Shown here in pieces: positions 36,882 through 49,019 of a stretch of 64,000 nt of DNA (position 1 is the stretch's first letter; every line of letters starts with the position of its first letter). This DNA is from Guadua angustifolia (Eukaryota > Streptophyta > Magnoliopsida > Poales > Poaceae). The position numbers were made by a program, and so were the translations under genes. The notes under the pieces are model-generated. The model was not told the origin of the DNA, made no database searches, and worked only from the letters and a program-made list of their open reading frames with translations. The stretch covers positions 5,073,890-5,137,889 of the forward strand of contig CM070504.1 in NCBI GenBank assembly GCA_036346375.1. The letters run 5' to 3'.

Positions 36882-36890
36882 CATGAAAAT

Positions 36891-37282
36891 GGCAACATAT
36901 CCGGTGCAACCCTCTCCGTGAAACCACCGTGCAACTGAACTAAAAAAAGTTTCAAAAAATTCTCAAAAAATTACCATATGTAGGGGAGGTGAGCTTCTAC
37001 AATCGTGCAAAATTTGAAGACCAAACCCAATCGCATTTGAAAGATATGGAAAAAACAAACAGCAAAAATGAATAGTGATGAACAGTAAAAAACCACTGTT
37101 CATGCTGAATTTGTCTTTTTTGTAACTGCTAGTATAGAATGAATTTGATCATGAAATTTTATATGTAGGTGGGGTAAGTTGAGATGTACATCCATGATTT
37201 TTTTCAGAATTTTTTAAAAATTTTTTTAGTTCAGTTGCACGGTGGTTTCACCGAGAGGGGTGATTGCACAAGATATTTTTCC
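36891..37282. mobile_element. Mutator-like MITE with 9-bp TSD
   Basis: CATGAAAAT flanks the element at 36882-36890 and 37283-37291. The ends GGCAACATATCCGGTGCAAC and, in reverse, GGGAAAAATATCTTGTGCAA start arms of about 75 bp that share GTGAAACCACCGTGCAACTG. The centre is AT-rich. It has no coding capacity. Confidence 0.9.
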
Positions 37283-37291
37283 CATGAAAAT

Positions 37292-38378
37292 AAAGGTTAG
37301 ATAGTACTACAATAAAGAACTAGCTGACTCGCTCGGAAAGAGGCTGGAACTTGGAAGTCATAACAGTTCGCAGGGTCTGTTTGCAGCACACAAATTTTAT
37401 CAGAATTTCGTAGAAATTTAAGAGAAAACATTTCAATTCTGGTAAAAATTTGTGCCCACCAAACGGAGGCTTTCTGTCACAGCGGACTTCCACCCGCGTC
37501 ACATACTCACCAACTCTCCGTTAACAAAAATCCGTCCCCACCTTCACACGGTCACCGACTCTCCGTTAACAGATGAACCTAATAAGTGGAGTACAAAAGA
37601 TATTAACTACATGGTGGAACCAGCTGAAAAAACGTGATAGAACTAAATGCAGGCTTGTAAGTTGTAACAGGAAACATTTTTTTTTCGGTACAATCATAAT
37701 GTAACCCAACTAAACTAGCAGTATACTAGTTTCACAGCGTGCATAGGAATGCCATTTTGCTCTTTATCTTGTGGCCTCCGGAATCCGGATACTTGCTCCA
37801 ACAACTGGAGTCTGGACTGACGCAGAAAGCAGATGCGTACGTCTATTCACGCCGTGGTTCAGTCTGCTCCACAAATTGACACAACTACGCTAGTAGTATC
37901 TCATAAGTAGTGCTTTTTTTAAAGAAAAAGATAAAACAGGATTCCTCGCTCGATAGAGAAATATAAAACATATAGTTTAAATAAACTTGTTGAGAAATAG
38001 AAGTATCGGGAGGAAATATAAAACATATAGTTCAAATAAATTTGTTGAAAAATACAAACATTGCATGTAGATTTAACCAGGTGTTTCGTAATGTACCCAT
38101 CATTATTTCCTCTCTCTCAATCATAAGCATTTATGTATTATCATCCAAACAAAGCGTTTTCTTTTATCTTTCTAGACGACTATAAGGATATTTAAATCAT
38201 TTTCTCTTATTTTTTTTAAATTTTTTGTCACCTTAATACTAATACAAAATCAAAAGGCACCTTACATTTATTAAAAGAGGAACCGGTGCTTGTACGGTTG
38301 TTTATGTCTAGAAGATTCGCACAAAAGCACGTCGGTGTGGCCTGTAGGCACAGTGACGAGGCATGTCATAACTTATAA
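37292..38378. other. Intergenic, no gene seen
   Basis: Contains a near-duplicate TCACCAACTCTCCGTTAAC / TCACCGACTCTCCGTTAAC (about 37507 and 37552) and a second one, GAAATATAAAACATATAGTT (about 37961 and 38014). No coding frame is supported. Confidence 0.35.
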
Positions 38379-38608
38379 GGGTGTGTTTGGTAGGGCTCTA
38401 ACTTCATCAGATCCATGGATCTGGTGGAGCTGGGTATTTTTAGCTTCACAGGTCCGTAGAGCTGGAGCTGTGAGTACATTAAGAGTGTTTAGATGGATCA
38501 TCTTGTTTATATTTTAGACCAAAAATATAAACTTAATTCACTTTATTTTAGCCTACAAGTTTCAGATCTCAGGTGAAGCTGGGATCTGGAGCTCTACCAA
38601 ACAGGCCC
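38379..38608. mobile_element. Tourist-like MITE, TSD TAA
   Basis: The left end GGGTGTGTTTGGTAGGGCTC mirrors the right end (GGGCCTGTTTGGTAGAGCTC). TAA flanks it at 38376-38378 and 38609-38611. The interior contains AGATCCATGGATCTGG-like palindromic words. It is 230 bp without a frame. Confidence 0.88.
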
Positions 38609-38677
38609 TAAGTGCACGTTTGTCAACTGGGACCGCCAGTCCGCCGGTGGGCAAAATTAGGAAGCAAATGTTTATTA

Positions 38678-38980
38678 CTCCTTCCGTTCAGCAATATAAG
38701 ATGTATTTTATCTTTACGTAATTACTTTCATCAGTCACAAATAATTATCATTTTCAACTTCAACATGGGTTCTGAAACACAGCTTTAACCATTAATTTCT
38801 ATTATAATATATCTATAAAACCAAATAAAATTATAATATTATAAAAGTACTTTTTGAGACAAATCTACACATCAATTTCATGTATCTAATTTAAATATTT
38901 AAAAAGATATTGATGGTCAAAATTTTGAAAATTTAATTGAATCTATGTCTAAAACGATAACTATTTGTGACAGGAAGGAG
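38678..38980. mobile_element. Stowaway MITE (Tc1/mariner), TSD TA
   Basis: The ends CTCCTTCCGTTC and, in reverse, CTCCTTCCTGTC are Stowaway TIRs. TA flanks it at 38676-38677 and 38981-38982. The 303-bp interior is AT-rich. Confidence 0.9.
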
Positions 38981-38982
38981 TA

Positions 38983-39656
38983 TTAATGTTGTAGTGAAAC
39001 TGAGAAAGATACGAGAGAAAATAATTTAGATGCCCTCGCTTAATTGTTTCGAAAGATAAGAGATAATACTTTATGTGGGTGGTCATGAATAAATGTATAT
39101 CGTTGAGAGAGAATAAATTGAGATATAGTAGAAAAATCTCATTAAATTGCATGGGTGATCACAATTAAAGCACATAGTTAATTAAAGCCTTGAAGGAACT
39201 GATTCCTCTGACGTCTTGAGGTAGACACGCGTGGAAAGCTGGAATCAGGCACCATAAAGCGAGATATTTGGAGTGTCGTCACGCTCACGTTCCTGATCTC
39301 AAATCCTCAACCTACCTCGAGCGTTAAACATGGATCAAGGTTAGATCAAAACACTTATTTTCATGCCATTTTAACTCGGATCAAGTCCGTTCGGCTTGTG
39401 CCACAATTTCAACTGTTTCAAGGTGCTAGTACCGATTGACAAGTGCACAGCCCTTTTCCTGCGGTAAAGGAAAACGAGAGAGAACGGGTAGACACTAGAC
39501 AGGCCAAATCCAGAAGAGGACGGGGAAAAGGAAATAAACACTGTACAATGTGGACTGACGGGACTAATTCTCGATGTGCAAGTACACATTAACTAGGAGA
39601 GCTTTTGTCAGGGAGTTGTTTGACATGAGGATTGAGATATGCTAATCCTACCTTTC
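38983..39656. other. Intergenic, nothing recognised
   Basis: No supported frame, repeat or element boundary. Confidence 0.3.
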
Positions 39657-39659
39657 TTA

Positions 39660-39985
39660 GAGTCTGTTTGTTTCAGCTAGGGATTATAGAAAGCTGATTT
39701 TAAAAACTGGATTGTTAAAAGCTGATGACTGTTTGGTAATCTAGATTATAGTGTATTTGGAATGTTGTTTCTGTGTGGCAAAAGTCTGTGGTACCCTCCA
39801 AGGTGGAAGGTGGAATGGTATTATGGTCTTTTGTACAAAAAAAAAGCTGAGGAAAGCTCCTCCAAAGTGGATTGTGGGATTCTAACAATCTGACTCGGAT
39901 TATTACAATCCAAATTAAAAGTTCGTCTGTTTGTTAACCTTCCAACTTTTAAAAGTCGCTTACAATCCTAGCAAACAAACAGCCC
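39660..39985. mobile_element. PIF-like MITE, TSD TTA, next to a Helitron
   Basis: The left end GAGTCTGTTTGTTTCAGCTA mirrors the right end (GGGCTGTTTGTTTGCTAGG). TTA flanks it at 39657-39659 and 39986-39988. The right target duplication is directly followed by the 5' end of the Helitron-like element at about 39989. Confidence 0.85.
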
Positions 39986-39988
39986 TTA

Positions 39989-41234
39989 TACCCTATAGAA
40001 TCGCCGGATGAGGAGCCCCTCCACCTGTCACTTTTGCGATTTTGCAAAAAAAACCACGCGTTTCTGGAAATTATGGATAGGTCCATGTGCATTACGAATA
40101 GGTCCTTCGCGATTTTTTGTGAGGGGAAGATTTTTTTCCATTTCTCGCATTTGGATCCCTCGCTCGCCATTTTACGGGAAAACCCCTCCGTTAAATTCAA
40201 ATCGTGGACAAGCCCTTTTCTAATTTTTCATGATAGCGGACAGATCCAAAAACGTAACAATCAGATCCTTGCTCATTACGTTTAGGTCCTTTCTCCGTTT
40301 TTCGCGAGAATAATTGTTTTCGTCAACAGAAATATGTGTGTAGACTTTTTTCCCATCTTGATTTTCCATCTCCATCTCTGATATTTTTTAAATCATGTAT
40401 TATTACTCGGTGAACGCGTAGAGTGTTAGACTCGATAAAAGAATGTTGTCATTTCTAATGCTTTTTCAACCTTTTCCCTCTAGACTTTTTTCCCCACCGC
40501 GGTTTTCCACCTCAGTCTCCAATATTTTCCAAATAATTTGTCGAAAGAGATATTTCTACAACTCTATCTCACTATTTTTCCCCTGTTTCGCTCATTGTTT
40601 CGACGATTCAAAAAAATAAAACGCCGCCGGAAAAAAAATGTAATTTTTTCTACGGGAAAACGACACGCTTGGCGTGTTACGCCGCGAAAAATTTTATATC
40701 CTTTCAGCCGTTTCGCTCATTATTTCGACGATTTAAAAAATAGAGCGCCGCCGAGAAAAAAAGAAAATTTTTCTACTAAAAACGACGACGCATATCGCGC
40801 AAGTCTCGAGATTTTTTAAACATGTATTATTACTCGGCGAACGCGTAGAGTGTTAGACTCGACAAAAGAATGTTGTCATCTCTAATAATTTTTCGCCCTT
40901 TTCCCTCTAGACTTTTTCCCCACCGCGGTTTTTCAGCTTGGTCTCCAATATTTATCAGATAATTTATCGAAAGAGATATTTCTACAACTCTATCTCTCTA
41001 TTTTCCCCGTTTCGCTCATTATTTTGACGATTTAAAAAATATATCGCCACCGAAAAGAAAAAGAAATTTTCTATGAAAAAACGGCACGCACGTCGTGTTA
41101 TGCCGCGAAAAATTTTGTGTTCTTTCAGCCGTTTCGCTCATTGTTTCGACGATTACAAAACTAAAACGCTGTCGAAAAAAAAATCTACGAAAAACCGGAC
41201 CGCGCGGCGTATTACGCCGCGAAAAAATTTCTAG
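39989..41234 (+). mobile_element. Non-autonomous Helitron-like element, copy 2
   Basis: The 3' end has a perfect 9-bp-arm palindrome (41203-41221), nine A/T bases, then CTAG at 41231-41234 and host T, exactly the Helitron terminus. The 5' end near 39989 (ACCCTATAG) is where similarity with copy 1 begins. Inside, the unit containing CATGTATTATTACTCGG occurs at about 40396 and 40822 (offset 426 bp). Each unit also repeats GTTACGCCGCGAAAAATTTT, which resembles the element's own 3' end without CTAG. No RepHel frame is present. Confidence 0.75.
41203..41221 (+). other. Terminal hairpin of Helitron-like copy 2
   Basis: CGCGGCGTA, one T, then TACGCCGCG: nine-base perfect arms. It precedes CTAG by nine bases, the spacing expected for the Helitron 3' termination hairpin. 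Confidence 0.85.
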
Positions 41235-43179
41235 TAATAAATACTATACACCGGTGTAGTGACCGCTGCTTTCAGGAAGAATGTAGGTGTACACGTTACT
41301 TCCTTACTTGTCTTTTCTGCAATAATAAATTTTTTCATATGGTAATTTATTCAAAACAGCAATTTTTGTCCTGATCAACATGATGTAGCTTCACCCTCAA
41401 GACTCTCATTGATCATATCCGTATAGTACTCCAGTAGGTATTCGCGTCCGTTGGCTGCTGGCGAGGTCATAATCAATCCAACCATGGCACTGTTATCATT
41501 GACACGGTCAATACTGTTGATTGCTAACCAGTAACCACCATGCCAATGCTAGTACGTGAAACGTGATTATTTTTGCCCGCCTGCGATCCCCATGAACCCT
41601 GTTATTTTGCCTGTTAGTGCAGATTCACTCATGCACGGGTTGTTTTTCTTCTTCCTGTTATCCTTTTCTGACTCGTCCGCCAACACCATTGCGGTATGGC
41701 ACCACTTGAAACAACCCAAAAAGTTGAATTATGCAAAAGAGATCATCAACAAAATAAAATAACATTTATAATTAAAGTAATCCAGAACGACTTATAATCA
41801 TTCTTAGTAATTAATAATAAAGTCATACAAATTGTTTACATTACAATGTATACGAATAACAAATTACATCAAAAAGAATAAAATTTACAAGAATGATAGA
41901 ATGCCCTAATCAACTAACCTTCTAATGATCTTTAGTTTCAAATATATGAAAATAGTTAGTCACCCATATATGTAATCGAAGGCAAATAAAGCAAATAGCA
42001 AAAGTTTAGGTGTGCCGTTAGACCCGTACGAGATTGGTATCACTCATCGAGATATTAGACTGTCCGAGACCAGTCGGCACCTCTCGTAAAAATCGATCTG
42101 AGTTTCATCATCCAGCGTAAAAAACATGTTTCTTTAGGTAACCATAGCCATGTCTAAATCATGCCCACAAATATCACATGATAAAAATATAAAACCTCAT
42201 AAAGTAAAATAATAAATCACCAAAGTTAAACAGGGTTCGGATTCGCCCATACATAAGAGATAGGGTCTAGCCGGATATGGTTAGAATATCTTATCTTATA
42301 ATATATTTATCTGTTGCTCTCGGAATATCTTTCCAGCATAGCAATATTCTATGTAGGATGTACGTGTGCGACGTGGCAAATTATTTTCAAGCAAATTGAC
42401 AAAAAAAAGGCGATGGTGAACAAAAGCAACACGATACTGAATGGAAAGATTGGACCTACCAATTAGAATTGAACATAATGAAGGAAACAGAATATTATGA
42501 ACACAAAAGTGCGAAAATAAAGCATGGGTTTGGGTATGCACGTTTTCCGTATAGACTCTTACGTAAAATGTTAACACCTACCTACCTAAACTAACCCTAT
42601 TGCCCATAATGTACATTAACGTAGTTTAGTTTTATAGTGTTATTGGACACGGCTAAGCTACAGGTTACCATCGAGTTCTACTGGACAGTATAGTATCTTG
42701 CCGATAGAGTTTCAAAGAACAACATGTTTCAGAGAGTTTCAACACAGTTTGAAAGTTTTGGGAAAGTTTAAGTGAGATTCTGCAGGCTACATGAAAAAAT
42801 TAGATGAGTTTCAATCAAAGTCAAAGGCATTATCAAAAATTTAATTAGAGTAACATATAACATCCCAAACTTCTCGATTGTATCTTAAAGTTTCATTTGG
42901 GTTTTTTTGGGGTTTCTCAACTTTTCTGTCTGGTTATTTGAGTTTTTCTCTTTTGAAAAAAAACTCTTTTACTATCTTTACTACTCCTTAAAAAGAACTT
43001 TGTGGTGATAGTGGTATGTCCTCCTCTCCCAACTCTACCTTCCATCTCCCTAAAAAATCTCTAACAAAAATAGAAAAGATAATATTACAATAAAAAAATT
43101 CCACCTCGCTAAAAATTCTCAAAGAATGAAAAAAGCGTACCTTTGATGGACGGGCGATGGAGCAGAGGGCATAGAGGCG
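41235..43179. other. Intergenic, no gene seen
   Basis: AT-rich DNA with short frames lacking motifs. Nothing larger than a few words is repeated. Confidence 0.3.
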
Positions 43180-44120
43180 TAAGACTGTCTCCAAGGCTTT
43201 CCCGTCGTGCGTCCCGTTCCCGTCTTCATGGGAAATGGCAGGCGAGGGAGGGGAATCCGCGGCTGCAACGGCGGCCCGTCCCGGAAGGGAATCTATCCGG
43301 ATAGGAGAGAGGAACCCCCCGTGGCCGGGCGCGCTGTGCATTCCCTTCGTCGTCTCGCGCGTCTGGGGAGACCAATGAACTCCGTCTCCCGCGTCGGGAG
43401 GGAAACTGCGAGTGGAAGAGCCGGAGTGCGACATTTCCGGCGACCAAGCAGATCCGCCGACGAGGACTACGCGAGCGGGTAATGTACTCCCGGTGCACGC
43501 TGTTGTGATTTGGTACTTCGATTTGGGGGATTTGGTGTGTCGATTTTTAGGGTTCCGATTTTATACAGGTGCCACTGACTACAGCTGTCCCACTGACTAC
43601 GGCTGAATGGGAGGTATTCATCTCGTCTGATGCATTTTAAGTTAAAATTTCCCCATAACACATTTTGAACTTTATTTCCCCATGTTGTAGCTAGTTCAAC
43701 TTAATTTCCCCATGTTCTTGGGCTAGACTGGGCCTGTTATAGCATTTTCAACTTAATTTCCACATGTTACATTGTTTTCAACATAATCTAGGTCAAGTAC
43801 TGAATGTCAGTATTTTGTAACAATAGAGTTATTTGTTGGAATATAACACTATTCTATAGTGTTCTCAGTGGAAGTAATGAACGTGAATTGCCATTCGGAG
43901 CTCCTGGCTTTTAGCAGGTTTCTTTGGTAAGTTTGCTTCTTTAAGTTCTGTAGGATGATGTTTTGTTCGAATTTTGTGCAATATAGATGTGTATGTTGTT
44001 GATTACTAATGTTTTCCATCCATTTCTTAATATTGCTATTAAAGCAGTATTGTAAAAGTGAACATGTCACTGTTTCCCTTTGTACTAAAGAAATTTTGTG
44101 TTTCCCTCTCTGCGCCAAAG

Positions 44121-44403
44121 GTGTTTGCAGCACAAATTTTTCATGACCTGCACGAAGATGTGATGGCCACTGCTTCTAGAGGGCATGGTTTAATGATTCG
44201 ATTGCAGCAGCTGGAGGCAGAATTTCCTGCAGTTCAGAAGGCAATTATATCCCATAATTGCCTTTCGAATTACCCACATGACGATGGTTAGTCCAAAATG
44301 AATTGCATGATCTGAAAATGTTCACACAAGGAGATATGCCCCGTTTCATCTTGGATTCGTTCGAAGAATGCCGTGGTCCACCACATTTATTCACATTGGA
44401 TAA
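44121..44403 (+). pseudogene. Captured SCAR/WAVE gene exon fragment
   Basis: The sequence encodes FAAQIFHDLHEDVMATASRG and RLQQLEAEFPAVQKAIIS, the conserved N-terminal SCAR homology region of plant SCAR/WAVE proteins, which activate ARP2/3 actin nucleation. SNYPHDDG is followed by a frame break at 44289 (TAG) where the family has an exon junction. The next frame gives TQGDMPRFILDSFEECRGPP and HLFTLDK, also SCAR. A GTAAG donor follows at 44404. Only this part of the gene is present, so it is a captured fragment with at least one frame defect. Confidence 0.88.
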
Positions 44404-44566
44404 GTAAGAAGATGTTCTATTTTTCTATTTTTATGAGGACTAACTATGATTGCATTTTCTCCTTTCGAAAACTGCAATCTTATCTTTGAGGGCAAAGGAA
44501 ATGGGGTATGTGTGCCAGTTTTGTCATGTTTGGAATTAAGATATTGCCTGTTTTGCCAATCTACAG

Positions 44567-44897
44567 GTGACTGCAACTCCATATATTATGCTGGGATATC
44601 TGGATTTCTTCCTGGGGGGAGATGAGAAAAGCCCTGATCTTCCACCTCGTCTTCGTCAGAGGTTTCCAATGTCCTTGATCTTTGGTGGTGATGGAAGTTA
44701 CATGGCTCCATTTTCACTTCATAGTGACAGTGTCCTCACTAGTCTTATGAGCCAGGTATGACGTTAAGATATTTAATGCTAAGCAGCTTCTCCTTAAAGC
44801 CTCATGTTTATATCCATTACAGGCTATTCCCTCATCGCTATGGCGCCGTCTTGTAGCTGGATTGAATGCCCAGTTGACAGGGACTTTCCCATTTTGA
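44567..44897 (+). pseudogene. Captured two-exon fragment of an unidentified plant gene
   Basis: An acceptor (CTACAG) precedes an open 63-codon exon (44567-44755) with TPYIMLGYLDFFLGGDEKSP, QRFPMSLIFGGDGSYMAPFS and SDSVLTSLMSQ, and a GTATGA donor follows. After 67 bases a second acceptor (TTACAG) precedes AIPSSLWRRLVAGLNAQL, then a stop at 44895-44897. The two exons join in frame. The composition looks like a conserved single-copy plant protein, but I cannot name it. It lies in the same orientation as the SCAR fragment, so a chimeric transcript is possible. Confidence 0.7.
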
Positions 44898-45697
44898 AAT
44901 GCCAAAGATTCAACTTTTTGTGAAAGTTATATATGATTTGTCATTCAGAGTGCATTTACAGGAAAAGGAAGGAATTTTGAAATGTACAATTGTACAATCA
45001 ATCTTTTCAGTTACTTTCATGGTAGGGCTAACTACAATATTGGATGAATTGGTATGGCTAGCCTGATCAATATTTTGTATGGAGATCCAAGATTGGTATT
45101 TTCTCTGACATGAAATGTAATAAGGAAAATATGTACATTCTTCTGCTTGTGCACGAATTTACAGTTTTGTTTTGGTAATGTACTAGTATGTTACTATGAA
45201 AATTTCAGATTCTTAGGGGAAATGGCAATATCTTTTTTAGCGAACCATGGATTTCTCGAAGATAGAACAGGGAGCTATGTGTATGAGAGGATTTATATTT
45301 TCTAGTTTTGGTACAGTCGTTGGTGAGCTGGTTGTTTAACCTGCTTGTTAGTTGGTGTTGGCCTATAGTCAGAACACTGCAGCAGAGGAGTCATTAGCTT
45401 ACCATTGTCCAATGGAATCCTGAGGCAACTGGATCAGTTCTAGTGTCATGAGAGCCAAACAAAGTGATTTTGTACAGGGCTTGGGCAATAGAGAGCCAAA
45501 CGAACTGCTTTTGGTCTTCTCTGGTGGTGAAAGGGAGAAGTTGGTAGTTAGAAGAGGATGATATATTAAGTATTTTTAATGTGGGAAGGGATTGCTGTTG
45601 GAGTGTTTTTCTGGAAAGGGAATGAAATCTGGGAAGGGATTCCCTTCAGAGGTGGGGAAGGGAATGAAATGGTGGGAAACGGTTGGAGATGGTCTAA

Positions 45698-46590
45698 TGC
45701 AACCGAGTGCGGAGGCGAAACTGAGGACATGAACCGGACATACCAATCATCACGATGTCAACTCGACGTGGTAGGATAATATGATATTCTTTTTATTCAT
45801 ATCACAGCACGAGCATTCTACTTTCTTAAAATCCTGCAAAACCATGGAAATTCTTTGGGACATCGCTGAGTGCTTCCATCCTTGCTTAGCCCAGCCCTAT
45901 CTTCTTCTAGCCCACCTCCTGTCATTCTCTTGGGCCGATGGCCTGCTAGCTCGGCTAATTTCCGCGTCGGTCTTCTCACCCGCGGCCGCCAGCCCACACG
46001 CGCGCCTGCCCTGCGTGCCCGGCCCAGCCATCGAAGACGCCCGCCAGGAGGCCGTCTCCGTCGCCCGTCCGCGTCCTGGCACTTGAGCCGTCGTCGTCTG
46101 CGCCAAGTCTGCCGCCGCACGCACACCACACCGAGCCCGCACACAGCTGGTTGCGCTGGCCTATCGCATGTGCTCCACGTCACCGAGCCGTGCCACGTTG
46201 TCCCTGTCCTCCGTCCCGCGCAAGGTGAAGCAGAGGGACGCACTCGCTGACGCAGCGTCGCCTTCCTCTCCGTCAGGGGAAGCCGCGGCAGTGCGGCACA
46301 TCCCGCTCGCGACCACCCTCGTCCGCCTCGCCCTAAAGTGCGCCACGACCGCGCCCCTTCGTTGCCCGAAAACCGGTGAACCGCCGCCCCTGTTCTTGAG
46401 CCACCACTGCAATTCGCCCAAATTCGCCAACCACTTTGATGCTCTCCAGTGGGGATCTCCTGGCCGTTGGCGACTTGCTAGAGGAGGGAGGGAGGAGGAG
46501 GACATCAACTGGACGTTTCCGCGGCTCATAACCGTGCAGTTCGTGGCCATGCCGTCGTGGCCGATTAGTTTACCTTAATTTGATCGGCCA
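45698..46590. other. GC-rich segment (45900-46560) without recognisable gene
   Basis: Overlapping open frames of 126-141 codons exist on both strands, but none has a family motif, and the strong GC content explains them. It may be a decayed gene 5' end. Confidence 0.4.
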
Positions 46591-48850
46591 TTAGGCGTGC
46601 ATCGACTAAGAGGCACGCACGTGTTCGTACATTCGTACCTGCGGCTGCTAGGCAGCTTCTACATTAGCATGACAGGAACACTCTGCAACTCAGTTTCAAT
46701 GTTCTAATTTGTTATTTGGCTAATTTCTGCGTACTTAAGCATGACATCCGCAATACACTCGAACATCCTCTCTTAAGCAATCGAATCCAATGTGTTAATT
46801 ATTACTCTCAACTTCCAGAGGCCTGAATGCTTCAAATGCCTAACGAAAGGTTTGACGCGGCCGCACAGTGTTTCTCATAGTAGGTGAATGCAGTTGAACG
46901 TTGATCTTTGAAAACTCATCCAATATAAAATCGCCTATATCTGCTAACTCATACGACGAGTGACTCGATCTGATCAGACATTCCTGGGATAGCTGTAATT
47001 ATCAGCTCTGTACCCACTACCCTTTTTCTGAGTGAAATACGCGTAACGACCCTCCCAAGGAAGGACGACAACAATCCGAATGATAAAAATCTCAACTAAC
47101 TGCACCATCGATTACCTTGAGTGACAATGCTCAGACGAAGCTGAGTACTTGATGGCATGATCGAGTGATCGACCGAGTCGATTTCTCGCAGTAGGTGAAT
47201 GCGTTTTCAGCACTGGGGTCGTTAAGAATCCAACCAACGCATACTGAAAAGTAAAAAGCATCACTTTTTCGTAGGGAAAGAGAATACTAGCTAAGAATTA
47301 ACTTTTTTAGATAAATAGCTAAGAATTGACGAATATCCACACGAAAGAGAACCGCTTTTCTATGGGATGATGGGAGAACAGGGAAGCGTTCCTACAGTCC
47401 TACTTCCTACTGGCAAATTTTCTGAACTTACCGCTGCCAACTTTTTACTTCATGCCCGTCATCAACTCATCATCGTCAAGACTTGCTCAAGGACGGTCGT
47501 CGTCTCTGAAACCTTCCTGTGTGGTAAGAGTTCACTTGTAGTGTTGCAGTCAGTATGTACTGCATATTGCAGTGTCAAACGTTGAGTTCAAATTACAGGG
47601 TACAGTCTGTCAGTCTCTCGAAATGGTGAAGGACAAGTTGAGCTGAAATCCACAAGCGTGTACATACTGCCTATGACTGTGTAAATATGCTGCTGTCCAA
47701 ACATTTGGATTCGCAGTAAGACTATATATACACAGCACTCTGCTTCGTTGTCTGAATTGCCGTTTACCACAGAGGTCAGTTAGTCCTCAGTTATCTCTAG
47801 GCCTTCCACAGTACAGTATGCCAGTATGAACCAAACAGTAGAATGGAACTAATGAAGCGACCAGTTTCATCGATTTGAACAGAAAAACAATCCAAGTTGC
47901 CAGGTTGGGGCGACGCGCATGCGTTAATTGCTCGATCTCGGCGGCCATGCATGTACACCATGCAAACAGAAGCTGCACTTCGCTTCTCCTAGTTTTGAAT
48001 CAATGATCAAGTCTATGTAGACGCATGTGTGAATTACTGGAGAAGTGTTTGTTGTAGCTAAGCCCAAGGCTAGCTTAGTACGAGTATTTTACTAGTGTGG
48101 ACGTGGACTAGACTGTTGATACGTCAGGTATTAATCCTATAGAGCTGCTGGTTGGTTATGGACATGATCACATGAATGATTAAATGATTACCACACACGG
48201 TCCAACGCATGAAGCACAAGTCCACGCTCATGGAACGCTGACCGTTCTGCTCAAAAGTTGGTTGCCTATGGTCAAGGAACAAGTATGTTTTACTCGGTCG
48301 TGGCATAAAAGGACATAATGTGTTAAATTTTTTAATTGCAGAAGATATTGTTTATTTATCTATAAACGCTATACATAGCCAAAAGCCACATGAAAAAAAT
48401 CACAGAGAAGTAGTGCCTATCTGTTTTATTATTTAGGAGAAACGCAAACATCCTTAAGTAAACGGGAAGTGTTTTTTTTAGACGAAGCTAAACGAAAAGT
48501 TGAGAATTACCCTACATATATAGGTACTTCAACTTTTGGATATACATAACTATCACACGTACGTATAGGTCGTCCGAAAAATCAGGGTCGTTACATTTCT
48601 GTACCATTTTGTAGCAAAATTCGCGTAGTCGTTGATGCAACTAGTGGAGTACCTACTCATACATGTAACAAGTGTAGCATTACATTAACATTGTAGCGCT
48701 CCGGGACAAATACCTCAAGTCCAAAAGAACAAACAATCCAATACCTTAGCTTACTGTTACGTGTATACTTCCCTTCTCCTTCCTTTGTGTTGACTCACCT
48801 ACTTCTCCAACACTTTCTTAACTTGAGCTTCACATCTTCCCATCTTGGCC
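46591..48850. other. Intergenic upstream of the purine permease gene
   Basis: No supported gene or closed transposon. TCTCGCAGTAGGTGAATGC (about 47184) resembles TCTCATAGTAGGTGAATGC (about 46873), a diverged direct repeat about 310 bp apart. Confidence 0.35.
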
Positions 48851-48854
48851 ATCT

Positions 48855-48864
48855 CTATATAAAC
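48855..48864 (+). promoter_or_regulatory. TATA box of the purine permease gene
   Basis: CTATATAAAC is a canonical plant TATA box, about 160 bp before the ATG. Transcription would start near 48890. Confidence 0.7.
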
Positions 48865-49019
48865 CCTAGAATCCTGTCATGCAACACGCAAGCAAATTAA
48901 GCTCATCACCATCTGAAGCATCCAACAAATAGAGCTTCCAAAATCGTAAGCCCGAGTGCAAGACTGCTACAGTTAGCATCAATAGAGTCCATACTTGCAG
49001 TTGGGTGCATATATACCTT

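Larger units (their letters stand above)
43183..45694 (+). mobile_element. PIF/Harbinger-like element with captured gene fragments
   Basis: The left end GACTGTCTCCAAGGCTTTCC mirrors the right end read in reverse (GACCATCTCCAACCGTTTCC). TAA flanks both sides (43180-43182, 45695-45697). The left subterminal region (43183-43480) is GC-rich and the right one (45570-45690) is rich in GGGAATGAAA words, as in the MITE at 16415. In place of transposase the interior carries a SCAR/WAVE exon and, 160 bp farther, two exons of a different gene, in the same orientation and with splice signals kept. It is therefore a Pack-type element of the PIF class. Confidence 0.8.

Noticed and set aside
45818..46578. 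Overlapping open frames of 126-141 codons on both strands
   Set aside because: Arg/Pro/Ala-rich translations typical of random GC-rich DNA; no conserved motif.
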